DNA from: Lachnospiraceae bacterium
GTDB lineage: Bacteria; Bacillota; Clostridia; Lachnospirales; Lachnospiraceae
Direction of reading: 5' to 3'
Assembly (NCBI GenBank): GCA_902381685.1
Contig: LR698958.1
Span: 1,055,672-1,119,671, forward strand
DNA length: 64,000 nt
This document shows, in pieces, positions 17,878 through 26,345 of this stretch (within the stretch, counting starts at the first letter, position 1; every line of letters starts with the position of its first letter). Below the pieces are notes generated by a model that did no database searches, was not told the DNA's origin, and saw nothing but the letters and a program-made list of their open reading frames with translations. The translations under genes were made by a program, and so were the position numbers.

Positions 17878-17895
17878 ACGTACAATCTCCTGTTT
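17854..17895. terminator. Long hairpin between tmcAL and the degV gene
   Basis: A 14-bp perfect stem (AAACAGGAGATTGT and complement) with a 14-base loop that contains the tmcAL stop codon. It separates converging genes. T-runs are short on both sides, so it may act as a weak terminator or as a 3'-end stabiliser. Confidence 0.65.
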
Positions 17896-17903
17896 ATTAG
17901 TTG

Positions 17904-18758
17904 TTATCTCATTTTCTTTGTGCAGGTTACAGCTAACGCTCCCGGTCCAATGTGACACGCCACGCTTAGAGAAAGCGGTCTCATTTCTATCGTAACATTC
18001 GGAAATCTGTTCTCAATCTCTTCTTTCCACTGTTCAGCCTCTTCTTTTGAGGAAGTATATGCCCCCTGAATATATACCTCTTCCCCGTTAAATCTTTCCT
18101 GCCAGTCTCTTTCAACGGCTTCCAACATCGTTTTTTTCGCCTGTTTCCAGCCTCTCACTTTTGCAAAGGCGTCCAATTTGCCGCCTTGAATCTGTAAAAC
18201 CGGCTTCAAATTCAATACAGTTCCGATCGCTGCAGCTGCCGATGTTATTCTTCCGCCTTTTTTTAAATATTTTAATGTATCCACCGTTATATAGATACTG
18301 GATTCTTTCTTTTCCGTTTCAAGAATTTCTTTGATTTCTTTCGCATTTTTACCCTGTTCGGCCAATTTCATTGCATCTTCCACTGATTTTGACTGTGTTA
18401 CGGAAATACGCTGATTATCCACCACTTGTACTTTACCATCGTATTCTCTCGAAAGTGAAATTGCCGTCTCGCATGAACTGCTCAATCCGCTGGACATTGG
18501 AATGTAGACAATTTCATCGTATTCTTTCAATACCTCGTCCCACAAATCCAAAACATCTGCCGGTGAAGGCTGTGAAGTAGAAATATCTGCATCATTTTTT
18601 AATTCTTCATAGAACTCTTCCTGTGTGAGTGTAATATCTTCAAAATATAATTTTTCATTTATATAAAAAGGCATTGGCAATACGCGAATTCCCAGTTCTC
18701 TTGCACGTTCCTGTGTAATGCCGCTGTTACTGTCTGTCACAATCGCTGTTCTTCCCAT
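17904..18758 (-). CDS. DegV family (fatty acid-binding, FakB-like) protein
   Basis: DegV proteins bind a fatty acid in a deep pocket; some (FakB) present it to the kinase FakA. The 284-residue protein begins AIVTDSNSGITQERARELG and has STSQPSPADV, YIPMSSGLSSSCETA, VDTLKYLKKGGRI and a C-terminal SVACHIGPGALAV, the complete family signature. No fakA is visible nearby. It is the last gene of the polA-coaE-walJ-degV string, 19 bases after walJ. Confidence 0.93.
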   Translation of the reverse strand: MGRTAIVTDSNSGITQERARELGIRVLPMPFYINEKLYFEDITLTQEEFYEELKNDADISTSQPSPADVLDLWDEVLKEYDEIVYIPMSSGLSSSCETAISLSREYDGKVQVVDNQRISVTQSKSVEDAMKLAEQGKNAKEIKEILETEKKESSIYITVDTLKYLKKGGRITSAAAAIGTVLNLKPVLQIQGGKLDAFAKVRGWKQAKKTMLEAVERDWQERFNGEEVYIQGAYTSSKEEAEQWKEEIENRFPNVTIEMRPLSLSVACHIGPGALAVTCTKKMR

Positions 18759-18777
18759 ATTTTCTTCTCCGTTCTTT

Positions 18778-19578
18778 TTATTCTACTGTTATCAGTTCCG
18801 ATACCGTGTCTCTTTTTGCCACCACAATATGTATGTCGTCACCCTTATATTTATTATCTCCGAGTGTCACTTCCAGTTTTACGGTTTCATAAGCAAGACT
18901 CTCGTAATTATTTTCTTTGCTCAAATGTCCTAACATAACACACTGTAAGTCATCATGTAGTATATCACAAAGAAGCCTTCCCGACAATTCATTTGACAAA
19001 TGTCCCTGTTCTCCCAACACTCTTCTCTTCAGAGGATATGGGTAAGGCCCTACTTCTACCATATGAACATCGTGGTTCGCCTCTAAAACAAGTGCGTTTA
19101 CATCTTTTAATTTTTCCACAATATATTTGTCATAATTTCCCAAGTCAGTTGCCACAGCAACAGATTTTTGATTTTTTTCAATACGGTATCCTGTCGGTTC
19201 TATAGCATCATGGGAGATGGCAAAAGGTTTTATTGTCAGTTCCCCTAAAGAAAATTCTTCATCAGCCTTAATGGAATGGAACAATCCTTCCGGCATTTTC
19301 CCAAGACTTTTATAGTTTTCGATACCGCATATCGTTCCCGCCGTTGCATAAATAGGCACTTTATATTTTCGGCTGAACACGCCTAATCCCTGAATATGGT
19401 CTGAATGTTCGTGAGTTACTAAAATTCCGTCTAATTCTTCTCCCGAAATTCCAATCTTCCCCAAACCTTCCTCTATTTTCTTTTTACTGATTCCGGCATC
19501 TATAATTATGTGTGTATGGTCACTTCCGACATATATACAATTTCCACTGCTGCCACTGGCAATACTGCATAATTTCAT
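18778..19578 (-). CDS. WalJ/YycJ-like metallo-beta-lactamase-fold hydrolase
   Basis: A 266-residue MBL-fold protein of the YycJ/WalJ group, thought to be a DNA exonuclease linked to repair and cell-wall regulation. Metal ligands are visible as THEHSDHIQG, SHD, ATDLG and GHLSKENN. It begins MKLCSIASGSSGNCIYVGS, the typical YycJ start. In Bacilli it sits in the walKR operon; here it follows coaE by 4 bases, in a DNA polymerase I unit, which fits a role in DNA metabolism (inference). Confidence 0.9.
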   Translation of the reverse strand: MKLCSIASGSSGNCIYVGSDHTHIIIDAGISKKKIEEGLGKIGISGEELDGILVTHEHSDHIQGLGVFSRKYKVPIYATAGTICGIENYKSLGKMPEGLFHSIKADEEFSLGELTIKPFAISHDAIEPTGYRIEKNQKSVAVATDLGNYDKYIVEKLKDVNALVLEANHDVHMVEVGPYPYPLKRRVLGEQGHLSNELSGRLLCDILHDDLQCVMLGHLSKENNYESLAYETVKLEVTLGDNKYKGDDIHIVVAKRDTVSELITVE

Positions 19579-19582
19579 TTTC

Positions 19583-20173
19583 TTATCTCCTGTTGACTGC
19601 CTGCTCTATCTGCTCTTTTGTATTCTCTATTGTTCCACTGTTATCAATTGTTATATGGCAGTATTTTCTAAATGTTTCTTCTGTTGCCTGTGCTTTTATA
19701 ATTAAATCGATTTTTTCTTCGTTCATTAAACGAGATGTTTTCAATCGGTCTCTCCGAACTCTTTCATCGGCATAGATATACCATAGTTCGTCACACAGTT
19801 CCTCGTAATGATCCTCCATTAAAAGTGCAGATTCAATCAAAAAGAATTCTTTCTGTTTGCGACGCGCCTCTTCTATCTCCAGTTTAACCTGCTTTTTCAC
19901 TGCAGGGTGAACAATCTGATTTAACTTCTTCAATTTATCGTTATCATTAAAAACAATTGCCCCTAATTTTTTCCTGTCGATTTCTTTATTTTCGGTCAAA
20001 ATATTTACACCGAACACATTAACAATTTCTTTGTAGCATGTCTCTCCTTTTTTCTGCAGTTGATGTGCCACCACATCTGTCTGACAGAGAACCGCGCCAT
20101 AGATTTCCTCCATTATATTTAAGACACGGCTCTTCCCTGAGCCTATGCCGCCTGTAATTCCAATTATTCTCAT
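19583..20173 (-). CDS. coaE: Dephospho-CoA kinase
   Basis: Phosphorylates dephospho-CoA, the last step of coenzyme A synthesis. The 196-residue protein has the P-loop GITGGIGSGKS at the N-terminus and the CoaE pattern FLIESALLMEDHYEELCDELWYI-like core with the RDRLKTSR motif. The ATG abuts the polA stop codon without a gap, so translation is probably coupled. The polA-coaE pair is common in Firmicutes. Confidence 0.95.
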   Translation of the reverse strand: MRIIGITGGIGSGKSRVLNIMEEIYGAVLCQTDVVAHQLQKKGETCYKEIVNVFGVNILTENKEIDRKKLGAIVFNDNDKLKKLNQIVHPAVKKQVKLEIEEARRKQKEFFLIESALLMEDHYEELCDELWYIYADERVRRDRLKTSRLMNEEKIDLIIKAQATEETFRKYCHITIDNSGTIENTKEQIEQAVNRR

Positions 20174-22789
20174 CTACTTCGCCTCATACCAACTATTTCC
20201 TGTATGCATATCAATATCTAACGGCACACTTAACGAAGCCGCCTCTTCCATTTCTCTTTTTAAAATCGACTTCACTTCTTCTACTTCATCTTTATATGCC
20301 TCAATCAAAAGTTCATCATGCACCTGCAGGACAAGTTTTGATTTCATCTGCTTTTCTTTTAAAGTACGATTGACACCTATCATGGCGATTTTCATAATAT
20401 CTGCGGCAGTCCCCTGAATCGGAGCGTTCATCGCAACCCTCTCTCCGAAGGACCTTTGCATAAAATTTCCTGATTCCAGTTCCGGAACAGGTCTCCTTCT
20501 TCCGAACAATGTCACAACATACCCCTGTTCTTTAGCATGTGCCACAGTGTCATCTAAAAACGTTTTGATTCCCGGATAGGTTTTGAAATAATTGTCTATA
20601 TATTCACCTGCTTCTTTTCTTGTAATACTCAAGTCCTGACTCAATCCAAACGAACTGATTCCATATACAATCCCAAAATTTACAGCCTTTGCATTTCGCC
20701 TCTCCAAATCCGTCACTTCATCAAAAGGAATGTGGAATACTTGAGATGCTGTTATTCGATGAATATCTCTCGCTTCCTTATAAGCGCTGATAAGGGATTC
20801 GTCTCCTGAGCAATGTGCCAAAATACGAAGTTCAATCTGTGAATAATCCGCATCGACAAACACATAGTCTTCTTCCGGAACAAAAACTTTACGGATCAAT
20901 CGGCCTAATTCCATTCTGACCGGAATATTTTGCAAGTTAGGCTCAGTACTGCTGATTCTTCCCGTAGCCGTAACCGTCTGATTAAATTTTCCGTGAATCC
21001 TTCCATCTTCCTGAATAAAATTTGCAAGCCCGTCAGCGTATGTTGACTTTAATTTTGCCAACTGGCGATATTCAAGAATTTTGGATACAATCGGATAGTC
21101 TGGAGCAAGTTTTTCCAACACATCTGCGGCTGTGGAATATCCTGTCTTTGTTTTCTTTCCGTTAGGCAGATTCAAGTGTTCAAACAAAACAACTCCAAGT
21201 TGTTTTGGAGAATTAATATTGAAAGTTTCTCCTGCAATCTCATAGATTTCCGTTTCTAATTCATTGATTTTTCCGCCCAACTGCTGTCCGTAAACTTTCA
21301 ACTCTTCCGCTTTTACCTTTACGCCCGCCTGTTCCATATCAAAAAGTGTAAATGCAAGAGGCATCTCTATATCGGTAAATAAATGTTCCATTTTCTTTTC
21401 TTTTAATCGGTCGCTGAGGAAAAAAACAGATTTATATGCTGTATATGCCGTATAACAACTTTTTCTCGCCTCTTCCATCTTATCATCAATCAAAATGTTT
21501 AACTGTTCTCTTGCCACATCTTCAAATGCGTAATCACTTTTTAAAGGATTTAATAAATAAGAAGCAATAATAGGATCAAAAGCAGAGGTCTCATTTGCAA
21601 ATGTAATCCATTTTAACGCCTCTTTTATATTACAAATAGAAACCGTTTTTACACAGGCAGTAAGTTCTTCTATTTTTTTCTTCAAATAAGAAAATGTTAT
21701 TTCTTCCCCCGTGTAGATTGTATATATTTTTTCATCATCAAAAGATACACCGATATGATTTATCTCCGCTGCGTCTGCAAAGAGAGGAAGTACGTTTTCC
21801 ATGTTTTTGCCAAACGAAATCCCCACCACTTCAGCATGCATGGCATTTTCAAAAACTGCGTCCGCATCTTCTTTTGCATAAATTATCTTAAAAGAATCTT
21901 CAATACTATTTTCCGGAGCGGACATATCAAATCGTGACAATAAGTTTTTAAATTCTAATTTTTGGAAATATACATAGGCTTCTTCCGTGTACAGGTTTCC
22001 CAGTTTCGCTTCTTCAAAATCATATGAAACAGGAACATGCACATGAATTGTCGCTAACTCTTTACTCATCTGAGCCTTATCATACTGTTCCTGCAAAGCC
22101 TTGCCCGCTCTAGGCGGCTTTAACTCATCTAAGTGTGCATACGCATTTTCAATAGAATGAAATTGCGTAATAATTTTTGTCGCCGTCTTTTCGCCAATAC
22201 TTGCCACTCCCGGAATGTTGTCGGAAGTATCTCCCATAAGCGCTTTTAAATCAATAAATTCTTTCGGTGTAACAAAATATTTTTCCTCAACATCTTTGGC
22301 ATAATAATTCTCTATCTCCGTCTTGCCTTTTTTTGTTTTCGGAATACGAATCTTAACTTTTTCTGTTGCCAGTTGCAATAAATCTCTGTCTCCCGAAATA
22401 ATGGACACGTCCATTCCTTTTTCTTCGGCGAGCACGGAAAGTGTTCCAAGCAAATCATCTGCCTCGTAGCCCGCCTGCTCAATCAGTTTGACTCCCATTG
22501 CCTGAAGAACTTCTTTCATTACCGGAACCTGCTGACGCAGTTCTTCCAACATTGGTTTTCTCGTCCCCTTATATTCATCATACATTTCGTGCCTGAATGT
22601 AGGCGCATGTACGTCAAATGCAACAGTCAAATACTCCGGCTTTTCTTCTTCTAAAATTTTAAATAGAATATTTAAAAAACCATAGATTGCATTTGTATGC
22701 AGTCCTTCTGAGTTGGTCAAGTCAGGAACTCCGTAGAATGCTCTATTTAAAATACTATGTCCATCAATTAATACAATTTTTTCATTCAT
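20174..22789 (-). CDS. polA: DNA polymerase I
   Basis: Repair and Okazaki-fragment polymerase. The 871-residue protein has an N-terminal 5'-3' exonuclease domain (about 1-290, with AFDVHAPTFRHEMYDEYKGTR and YEADDLLG), a degenerate 3'-5' exonuclease-like region (about 300-460) and a C-terminal polymerase domain with DADYSQIELRILAH, RRNAKAVNFGIVYG and QVHDELLIEA. In the middle region the first acidic exonuclease motif (DxE) is replaced by AEVVGIS, so proofreading is most likely absent, as in Bacillus PolA. A -10-like TATAAT (22821-22826) lies upstream but the -35 is poor because the tRNA-Leu terminator occupies that region. Confidence 0.97.
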   Translation of the reverse strand: MNEKIVLIDGHSILNRAFYGVPDLTNSEGLHTNAIYGFLNILFKILEEEKPEYLTVAFDVHAPTFRHEMYDEYKGTRKPMLEELRQQVPVMKEVLQAMGVKLIEQAGYEADDLLGTLSVLAEEKGMDVSIISGDRDLLQLATEKVKIRIPKTKKGKTEIENYYAKDVEEKYFVTPKEFIDLKALMGDTSDNIPGVASIGEKTATKIITQFHSIENAYAHLDELKPPRAGKALQEQYDKAQMSKELATIHVHVPVSYDFEEAKLGNLYTEEAYVYFQKLEFKNLLSRFDMSAPENSIEDSFKIIYAKEDADAVFENAMHAEVVGISFGKNMENVLPLFADAAEINHIGVSFDDEKIYTIYTGEEITFSYLKKKIEELTACVKTVSICNIKEALKWITFANETSAFDPIIASYLLNPLKSDYAFEDVAREQLNILIDDKMEEARKSCYTAYTAYKSVFFLSDRLKEKKMEHLFTDIEMPLAFTLFDMEQAGVKVKAEELKVYGQQLGGKINELETEIYEIAGETFNINSPKQLGVVLFEHLNLPNGKKTKTGYSTAADVLEKLAPDYPIVSKILEYRQLAKLKSTYADGLANFIQEDGRIHGKFNQTVTATGRISSTEPNLQNIPVRMELGRLIRKVFVPEEDYVFVDADYSQIELRILAHCSGDESLISAYKEARDIHRITASQVFHIPFDEVTDLERRNAKAVNFGIVYGISSFGLSQDLSITRKEAGEYIDNYFKTYPGIKTFLDDTVAHAKEQGYVVTLFGRRRPVPELESGNFMQRSFGERVAMNAPIQGTAADIMKIAMIGVNRTLKEKQMKSKLVLQVHDELLIEAYKDEVEEVKSILKREMEEAASLSVPLDIDMHTGNSWYEAK

Positions 22790-22838
22790 ACTATTTCTCC
22801 ATTTATATTTTCTGTTACATATTATACACTATATTTAG

Positions 22839-22873
22839 AAAAAGCGACAGTATCAAAGATACTATCGCTTTTT
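22839..22873 (-). terminator. Terminator of tRNA-Leu
   Basis: A 16-base stem with one G-U pair on the minus strand and a 3-base loop, followed by five T residues. It lies 8 bases behind the tRNA. Confidence 0.9.
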
Positions 22874-22880
22874 ATCTTAC

Positions 22881-22964
22881 TGCCGATGACCGGACTCGAA
22901 CCGGTACATAGTCACCTACGTCAGATTTTGAGTCTGATGCGTCTGCCAATTCCGCCACATCGGC
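22881..22964 (-). tRNA. tRNA-Leu (anticodon CAA)
   Basis: An 84-base class II tRNA. Acceptor stem GCCGATG pairs with CATCGGC, discriminator A. The anticodon stem TCAGA/TCTGA encloses the loop CTCAAAA, giving anticodon CAA (reads UUG). A long variable arm (CGTAGGTGACTATG region) and the T-arm CCGGTTCGAGTCCGG follow. The CCA end is not encoded. Confidence 0.97.
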
Positions 22965-22966
22965 AT

Positions 22967-22992
22967 ATACTCGACTTTCTCAAGCCGAGTAT
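22967..22992 (-). promoter_or_regulatory. Stem-loop directly before tRNA-Leu
   Basis: Inverted repeat of 11 bases with one mismatch (ATACTCGACTT and AAGCCGAGTAT, plus-strand view) and a 4-base loop. On the tRNA strand it ends 2 bases before the mature 5' end. The transcript from the predicted promoter would start inside it, so the whole stem forms only if transcription starts further up. Confidence 0.55.
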
Positions 22993-22993
22993 T

Positions 22994-23022
22994 ATAATAT
23001 CATATGCCTGATTAAATTGCAA
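22994..23022 (-). promoter_or_regulatory. Promoter of tRNA-Leu
   Basis: Minus strand: -35 TTGCAA (23017-23022), 17-base spacer, -10 TATTAT (22994-22999). A second -10-like TATAAT overlaps at 22991-22996 but would give a 20-base spacer. Confidence 0.65.
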
Positions 23023-23040
23023 GCACTTTTTTAATATTTT

Positions 23041-23682
23041 TTACACTCCTAATGCTTTCTGTGCTACTTTTCCCAAATCCGTTTCATTTGCAGTGTATTT
23101 TTTGTTGCTGTCTTTTTTCACTTTTACATCGACTGTCACTTCTTTATCGTATTCACATTTAGAAATACGTTCTTCCAAGTCATTGTAAACAATTTCTGCC
23201 ATCTGCTCCATAATTTCCTGCTGTGAAGGCATTTTACCGTCTTTCGCTATCTTCTCCTGCATATCAGCCAGAAATTCCTGCTGAAGTTTCTGTAAATCAG
23301 CCTCATAGTTCTCAAAACATTTCATTGGTTTTACCGCAACTGTTACTACAAATCCATCATCTGTTTCTTTAGATTCCTTTATAGAATACTTTGCAGATTT
23401 TAACATCTTTTTATAAGCATCACGGAATTTTCCTTCCAATTCATCTGGAAGCGACAGTGATTCATACCCCTTCATAAATGTATCGATACCGTCATTATAC
23501 AGTTTTTCAGAATCTTTCTTTGACGATTCAGTCAATTTCATATATTCGTCATATTCCCCTTTAAACTGTACGTCCAAACATGATTCGATATATGCTTTCG
23601 CGTCAAATTTCGTTCCACACGCACTGAGCATACACATTACAATCACCATCATTAGCGCCAAAATACTTTTCTTTTTCTTCAT
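23041..23682 (-). CDS. Putative lipoprotein of unknown function
   Basis: A 213-residue secreted lipoprotein. The signal peptide (positively charged MKKKK, then a hydrophobic stretch) ends in the lipobox LSAC with the acylated cysteine at residue 22. The mature part is helical and charged, with repeating YDEYMKLTESS and LPDELEGKFRDAYKKMLK-like segments, loosely like DUF5105 lipoproteins of Clostridia; I am not certain of that assignment. AGGAGG precedes the ATG. No clear terminator separates it from the tRNA promoter downstream. Most likely bound to the outer face of the membrane. Confidence 0.8.
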   Translation of the reverse strand: MKKKKSILALMMVIVMCMLSACGTKFDAKAYIESCLDVQFKGEYDEYMKLTESSKKDSEKLYNDGIDTFMKGYESLSLPDELEGKFRDAYKKMLKSAKYSIKESKETDDGFVVTVAVKPMKCFENYEADLQKLQQEFLADMQEKIAKDGKMPSQQEIMEQMAEIVYNDLEERISKCEYDKEVTVDVKVKKDSNKKYTANETDLGKVAQKALGV

Positions 23683-23773
23683 ACCTTTTTTCCTCCTAGT
23701 AAAAAATGTTAGTATAATTTTACCATAAACCCTTCAATGATGCCACTATTTTTTATCAATTTTTATTCAATTT

Positions 23774-25210
23774 TTATTCGATTACAGCAATTTTCATCAT
23801 GTTGCTTACACCGTCTCGTGTTTTCTTCATAACCGGTGAAGGGATTCCCGCTGTCAATACAACAATGTCTCCCGTTTCTACTAACTGTTTTGCATTAACC
23901 AAATCAATTGCATCATTACAAATGTCTTCGGTTGTATGATATTCGATAGATTTGATTGGCAGAACTCCCCAGTAAATCTGCATTTTACGAAGAGTTGCTT
24001 CATTTGGAGTCACCCCGATAATATCCGCTTTCGGTTTGAATTTTGAAACTACTCTTGCAGTAGCTCCGGATAATGTTGGTGTGATGATACATTTTGCGTT
24101 AAGATTCATCGCAGTGGCAACGGAAGAATATCCGATGGCGCTTGAAATTCCTTTTCTTCTGTGTTCCTGCGCTTTCTCCAATAAAATGTCATAATCTAAG
24201 TGTTCTTCCGTATTTTCCACGATATGGACCATCATTTCCAACGCTTCCAAAGGATATTTTCCCTGTGCTGTTTCACCGGATAACATGACCGCATCAGTTC
24301 CGTCATAAACTGCATTGGCAACATCAGTCACTTCCGCTCTTGTCGGTCTTGGATTTCTCATCATGGAATCAAGCATCTGTGTTGCGGTAATAACCGGTTT
24401 GAAGTTATCATTACATTTTTTGATTAACATTTTCTGTAAATACGGAACTTCTTCTGCCGGAATTTCTACACCCAAATCGCCTCTGGCTACCATAATTCCG
24501 TCCGCACAGTGAATGATCTCATCAATGTTTCTGATTCCTTCTGCATTTTCAATTTTAGCAATAACAGGCAAAAACGGAGCGCCGCATTCTTTCAACAATG
24601 CCTTAATTTCAAGAACCCCTTCCACAGAGCGGACGAAAGATGCTGCGATAAAGTCTACTCCCTGTTCTACACCAAAAATAATATCTTCTCTGTCTTTCTG
24701 TGTTAGTGCCGGAAGACGCACAGGTACATTCGGAACATTAACCCCTTTTTTAGAGCCAAGTTCCCCTCCGTTTAATACTTTACATGTAATCTCTGTACCA
24801 TTTATTCCTTTTACTTCCAGTTCAATTAATCCGTCATCAATCAAAATCTTTTTCCCCGGTTCAACATCTTCCACAAGGCCTTCATAACTGACGGAAACAC
24901 GCTTGTTATCTCCCTCTATTTCTTCTGTTGTAAGAGTAAACGTATCTCCTTCTTCCAAAAATACTTTCTTATCTCCTTTAAGTACGCCGGTACGAATCTC
25001 CGGTCCTTTTGTATCCAAAAGAATGGCAACCGGTTTCCCTAACTCTTCACGGATTCCCTTTAACATATCCATTCTGCTTTTTTGTTCTTCGTGGTCTCCA
25101 TGAGAGAAATTAAAACGCGCAATGTTCATGCCCTTTTCTACCATTTTCTTCATTAGTTCACGATCGTTTGTGTTTGGTCCCATTGTACATACAATTTTAG
25201 TTTTTCTCAT
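23774..25210 (-). CDS. pyk: Pyruvate kinase
   Basis: Makes pyruvate and ATP from phosphoenolpyruvate and ADP. The 478-residue protein has KIVCTMGPNTND at the start, LLDTKGPEIRTG, the catalytic lysine region VIAKIENAEGIRNID, MVARGDLGVEIP and ITATQMLDSMMRNPRPTRAE. The C-terminal PEP-synthase-like extension of Bacillus pyruvate kinase is absent. It begins 38 bases after the rhomboid-like gene and may be transcribed with it. Confidence 0.97.
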   Translation of the reverse strand: MRKTKIVCTMGPNTNDRELMKKMVEKGMNIARFNFSHGDHEEQKSRMDMLKGIREELGKPVAILLDTKGPEIRTGVLKGDKKVFLEEGDTFTLTTEEIEGDNKRVSVSYEGLVEDVEPGKKILIDDGLIELEVKGINGTEITCKVLNGGELGSKKGVNVPNVPVRLPALTQKDREDIIFGVEQGVDFIAASFVRSVEGVLEIKALLKECGAPFLPVIAKIENAEGIRNIDEIIHCADGIMVARGDLGVEIPAEEVPYLQKMLIKKCNDNFKPVITATQMLDSMMRNPRPTRAEVTDVANAVYDGTDAVMLSGETAQGKYPLEALEMMVHIVENTEEHLDYDILLEKAQEHRRKGISSAIGYSSVATAMNLNAKCIITPTLSGATARVVSKFKPKADIIGVTPNEATLRKMQIYWGVLPIKSIEYHTTEDICNDAIDLVNAKQLVETGDIVVLTAGIPSPVMKKTRDGVSNMMKIAVIE

Positions 25211-25248
25211 CTTCTTATCCTTCCCTTTTTTCTTATATAATGAAGCAC

Positions 25249-26118
25249 TTATTTGATATGTTCATGCGTAAATAAGTGATCCTGACAATATTCGTACGCG
25301 CCATTACATTTTGAGCAGTACCTGAATTCCAAATTCGGATCATCTAACTCTGTTCTTCCACAAACGGCACAGAGGTGTTTTGCACCAGATGCATGTGCCG
25401 CTGAATTTGCATTGGCATTGCGTATATCTTTTTGAAATTGTCTTCTGCGATGCATCTGTTTTGGTGAATGCGCCTTGAAACTTCTTGATGATAAATAAAA
25501 AATCACAAAGTTTAAAATGGATACACCCGCTGCTATTGCATCTGATTTTGTGATAAGTCCCATAATTCCCGTGCTGTATGCCGGAAGAAATGCCTGCACG
25601 ATCGTGTAACCAAAAAGTACACCGTCAATGATGGCGAGCCATTTCACTTTTATCGGCAAAACGAAAAAGAAAAGAAACTCCATATCCGGATACATTGCGG
25701 CAAAAGCAAAAAACAGTGATAAATTCAAATATGCCGTTCCGATAGGAAACGATATTCCCGTGACAAAATAAGCAATAAATGCTGCAATTACATGGAAAAG
25801 CACGCCCGTAAAGAAATACAGATTAAATCGGAATGCACCCCATGTCGCCTCCAGATGCTGACCTATCATATAGTATAAATATAATGCAAACACCATAAAA
25901 ATCGGACTTGACGAAGGTGGCTGCATTAAAAATGTGACAACTCTCCAAATCTGTCCGTGCATAACCGCCCCAGCGTCCATCGCCAGATATTGATAATAAA
26001 ACTCAGGTTTTACCAAAGAAATTACAAATCCGACACCATATAGAATGATAATATAATACATCAGATTGTGTATTGCATATCTTCCAAATTTCCGTTCTAA
26101 TTTCTGAATCCAGTTCAT
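25249..26118 (-). CDS. Rhomboid-like membrane protein without catalytic serine, with C-terminal zinc ribbon
   Basis: A 289-residue protein with about six membrane helices (residues ~18-210) in the rhomboid arrangement: GQIWRVVTFL in the first loop and GQHLEATWGAFRFNLYFF in helix 2-3. In helix 4, where active rhomboids have GxSG, this protein reads IGTAYLNLS (126-134), so the serine nucleophile is missing and it is unlikely to be a protease. The cytoplasmic or external tail carries CxxC (250-253), CxxC (268-271) and then Cys278, His281, His285 and His287, which look like zinc ligands. Own promoter at 26158-26186 and a GGAGGAG site. It is followed by pyk. Confidence 0.75.
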   Translation of the reverse strand: MNWIQKLERKFGRYAIHNLMYYIIILYGVGFVISLVKPEFYYQYLAMDAGAVMHGQIWRVVTFLMQPPSSSPIFMVFALYLYYMIGQHLEATWGAFRFNLYFFTGVLFHVIAAFIAYFVTGISFPIGTAYLNLSLFFAFAAMYPDMEFLFFFVLPIKVKWLAIIDGVLFGYTIVQAFLPAYSTGIMGLITKSDAIAAGVSILNFVIFYLSSRSFKAHSPKQMHRRRQFQKDIRNANANSAAHASGAKHLCAVCGRTELDDPNLEFRYCSKCNGAYEYCQDHLFTHEHIK

Positions 26119-26157
26119 AAAACTATACTCCTCCGCAATTTACTTAACATAGAACAC

Positions 26158-26186
26158 ATTCTACCTTTTGCAAACAGATTTGTCAA
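26158..26186 (-). promoter_or_regulatory. Promoter of the rhomboid-like gene (and probably pyk)
   Basis: Minus strand: -35 TTGACA (26181-26186), 17-base spacer, -10 TAGAAT (26158-26163). Confidence 0.75.
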
Positions 26187-26238
26187 TTCAATCCAATGAC
26201 TTTACATGTTTTTTACATTTTCCATACTAAATTTCCAA

Positions 26239-26267
26239 TTGTGTTTTTTTTCTGATTGTCGTATAAT
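26239..26267 (+). promoter_or_regulatory. Promoter of the acyl-CoA dehydratase-activase-like gene
   Basis: Plus strand: -35 TTGTGT (26239-26244), 17-base spacer, -10 TATAAT (26262-26267). The leader of about 70 bases ends in AAGGAG before the ATG. Confidence 0.7.
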
Positions 26268-26345
26268 GTAGTGTATTGTAAAAAAATACGATTTCATTTT
26301 AATAGGAAATAATAGATACCTATATATAGTAAGGAGTAGTTAAAT

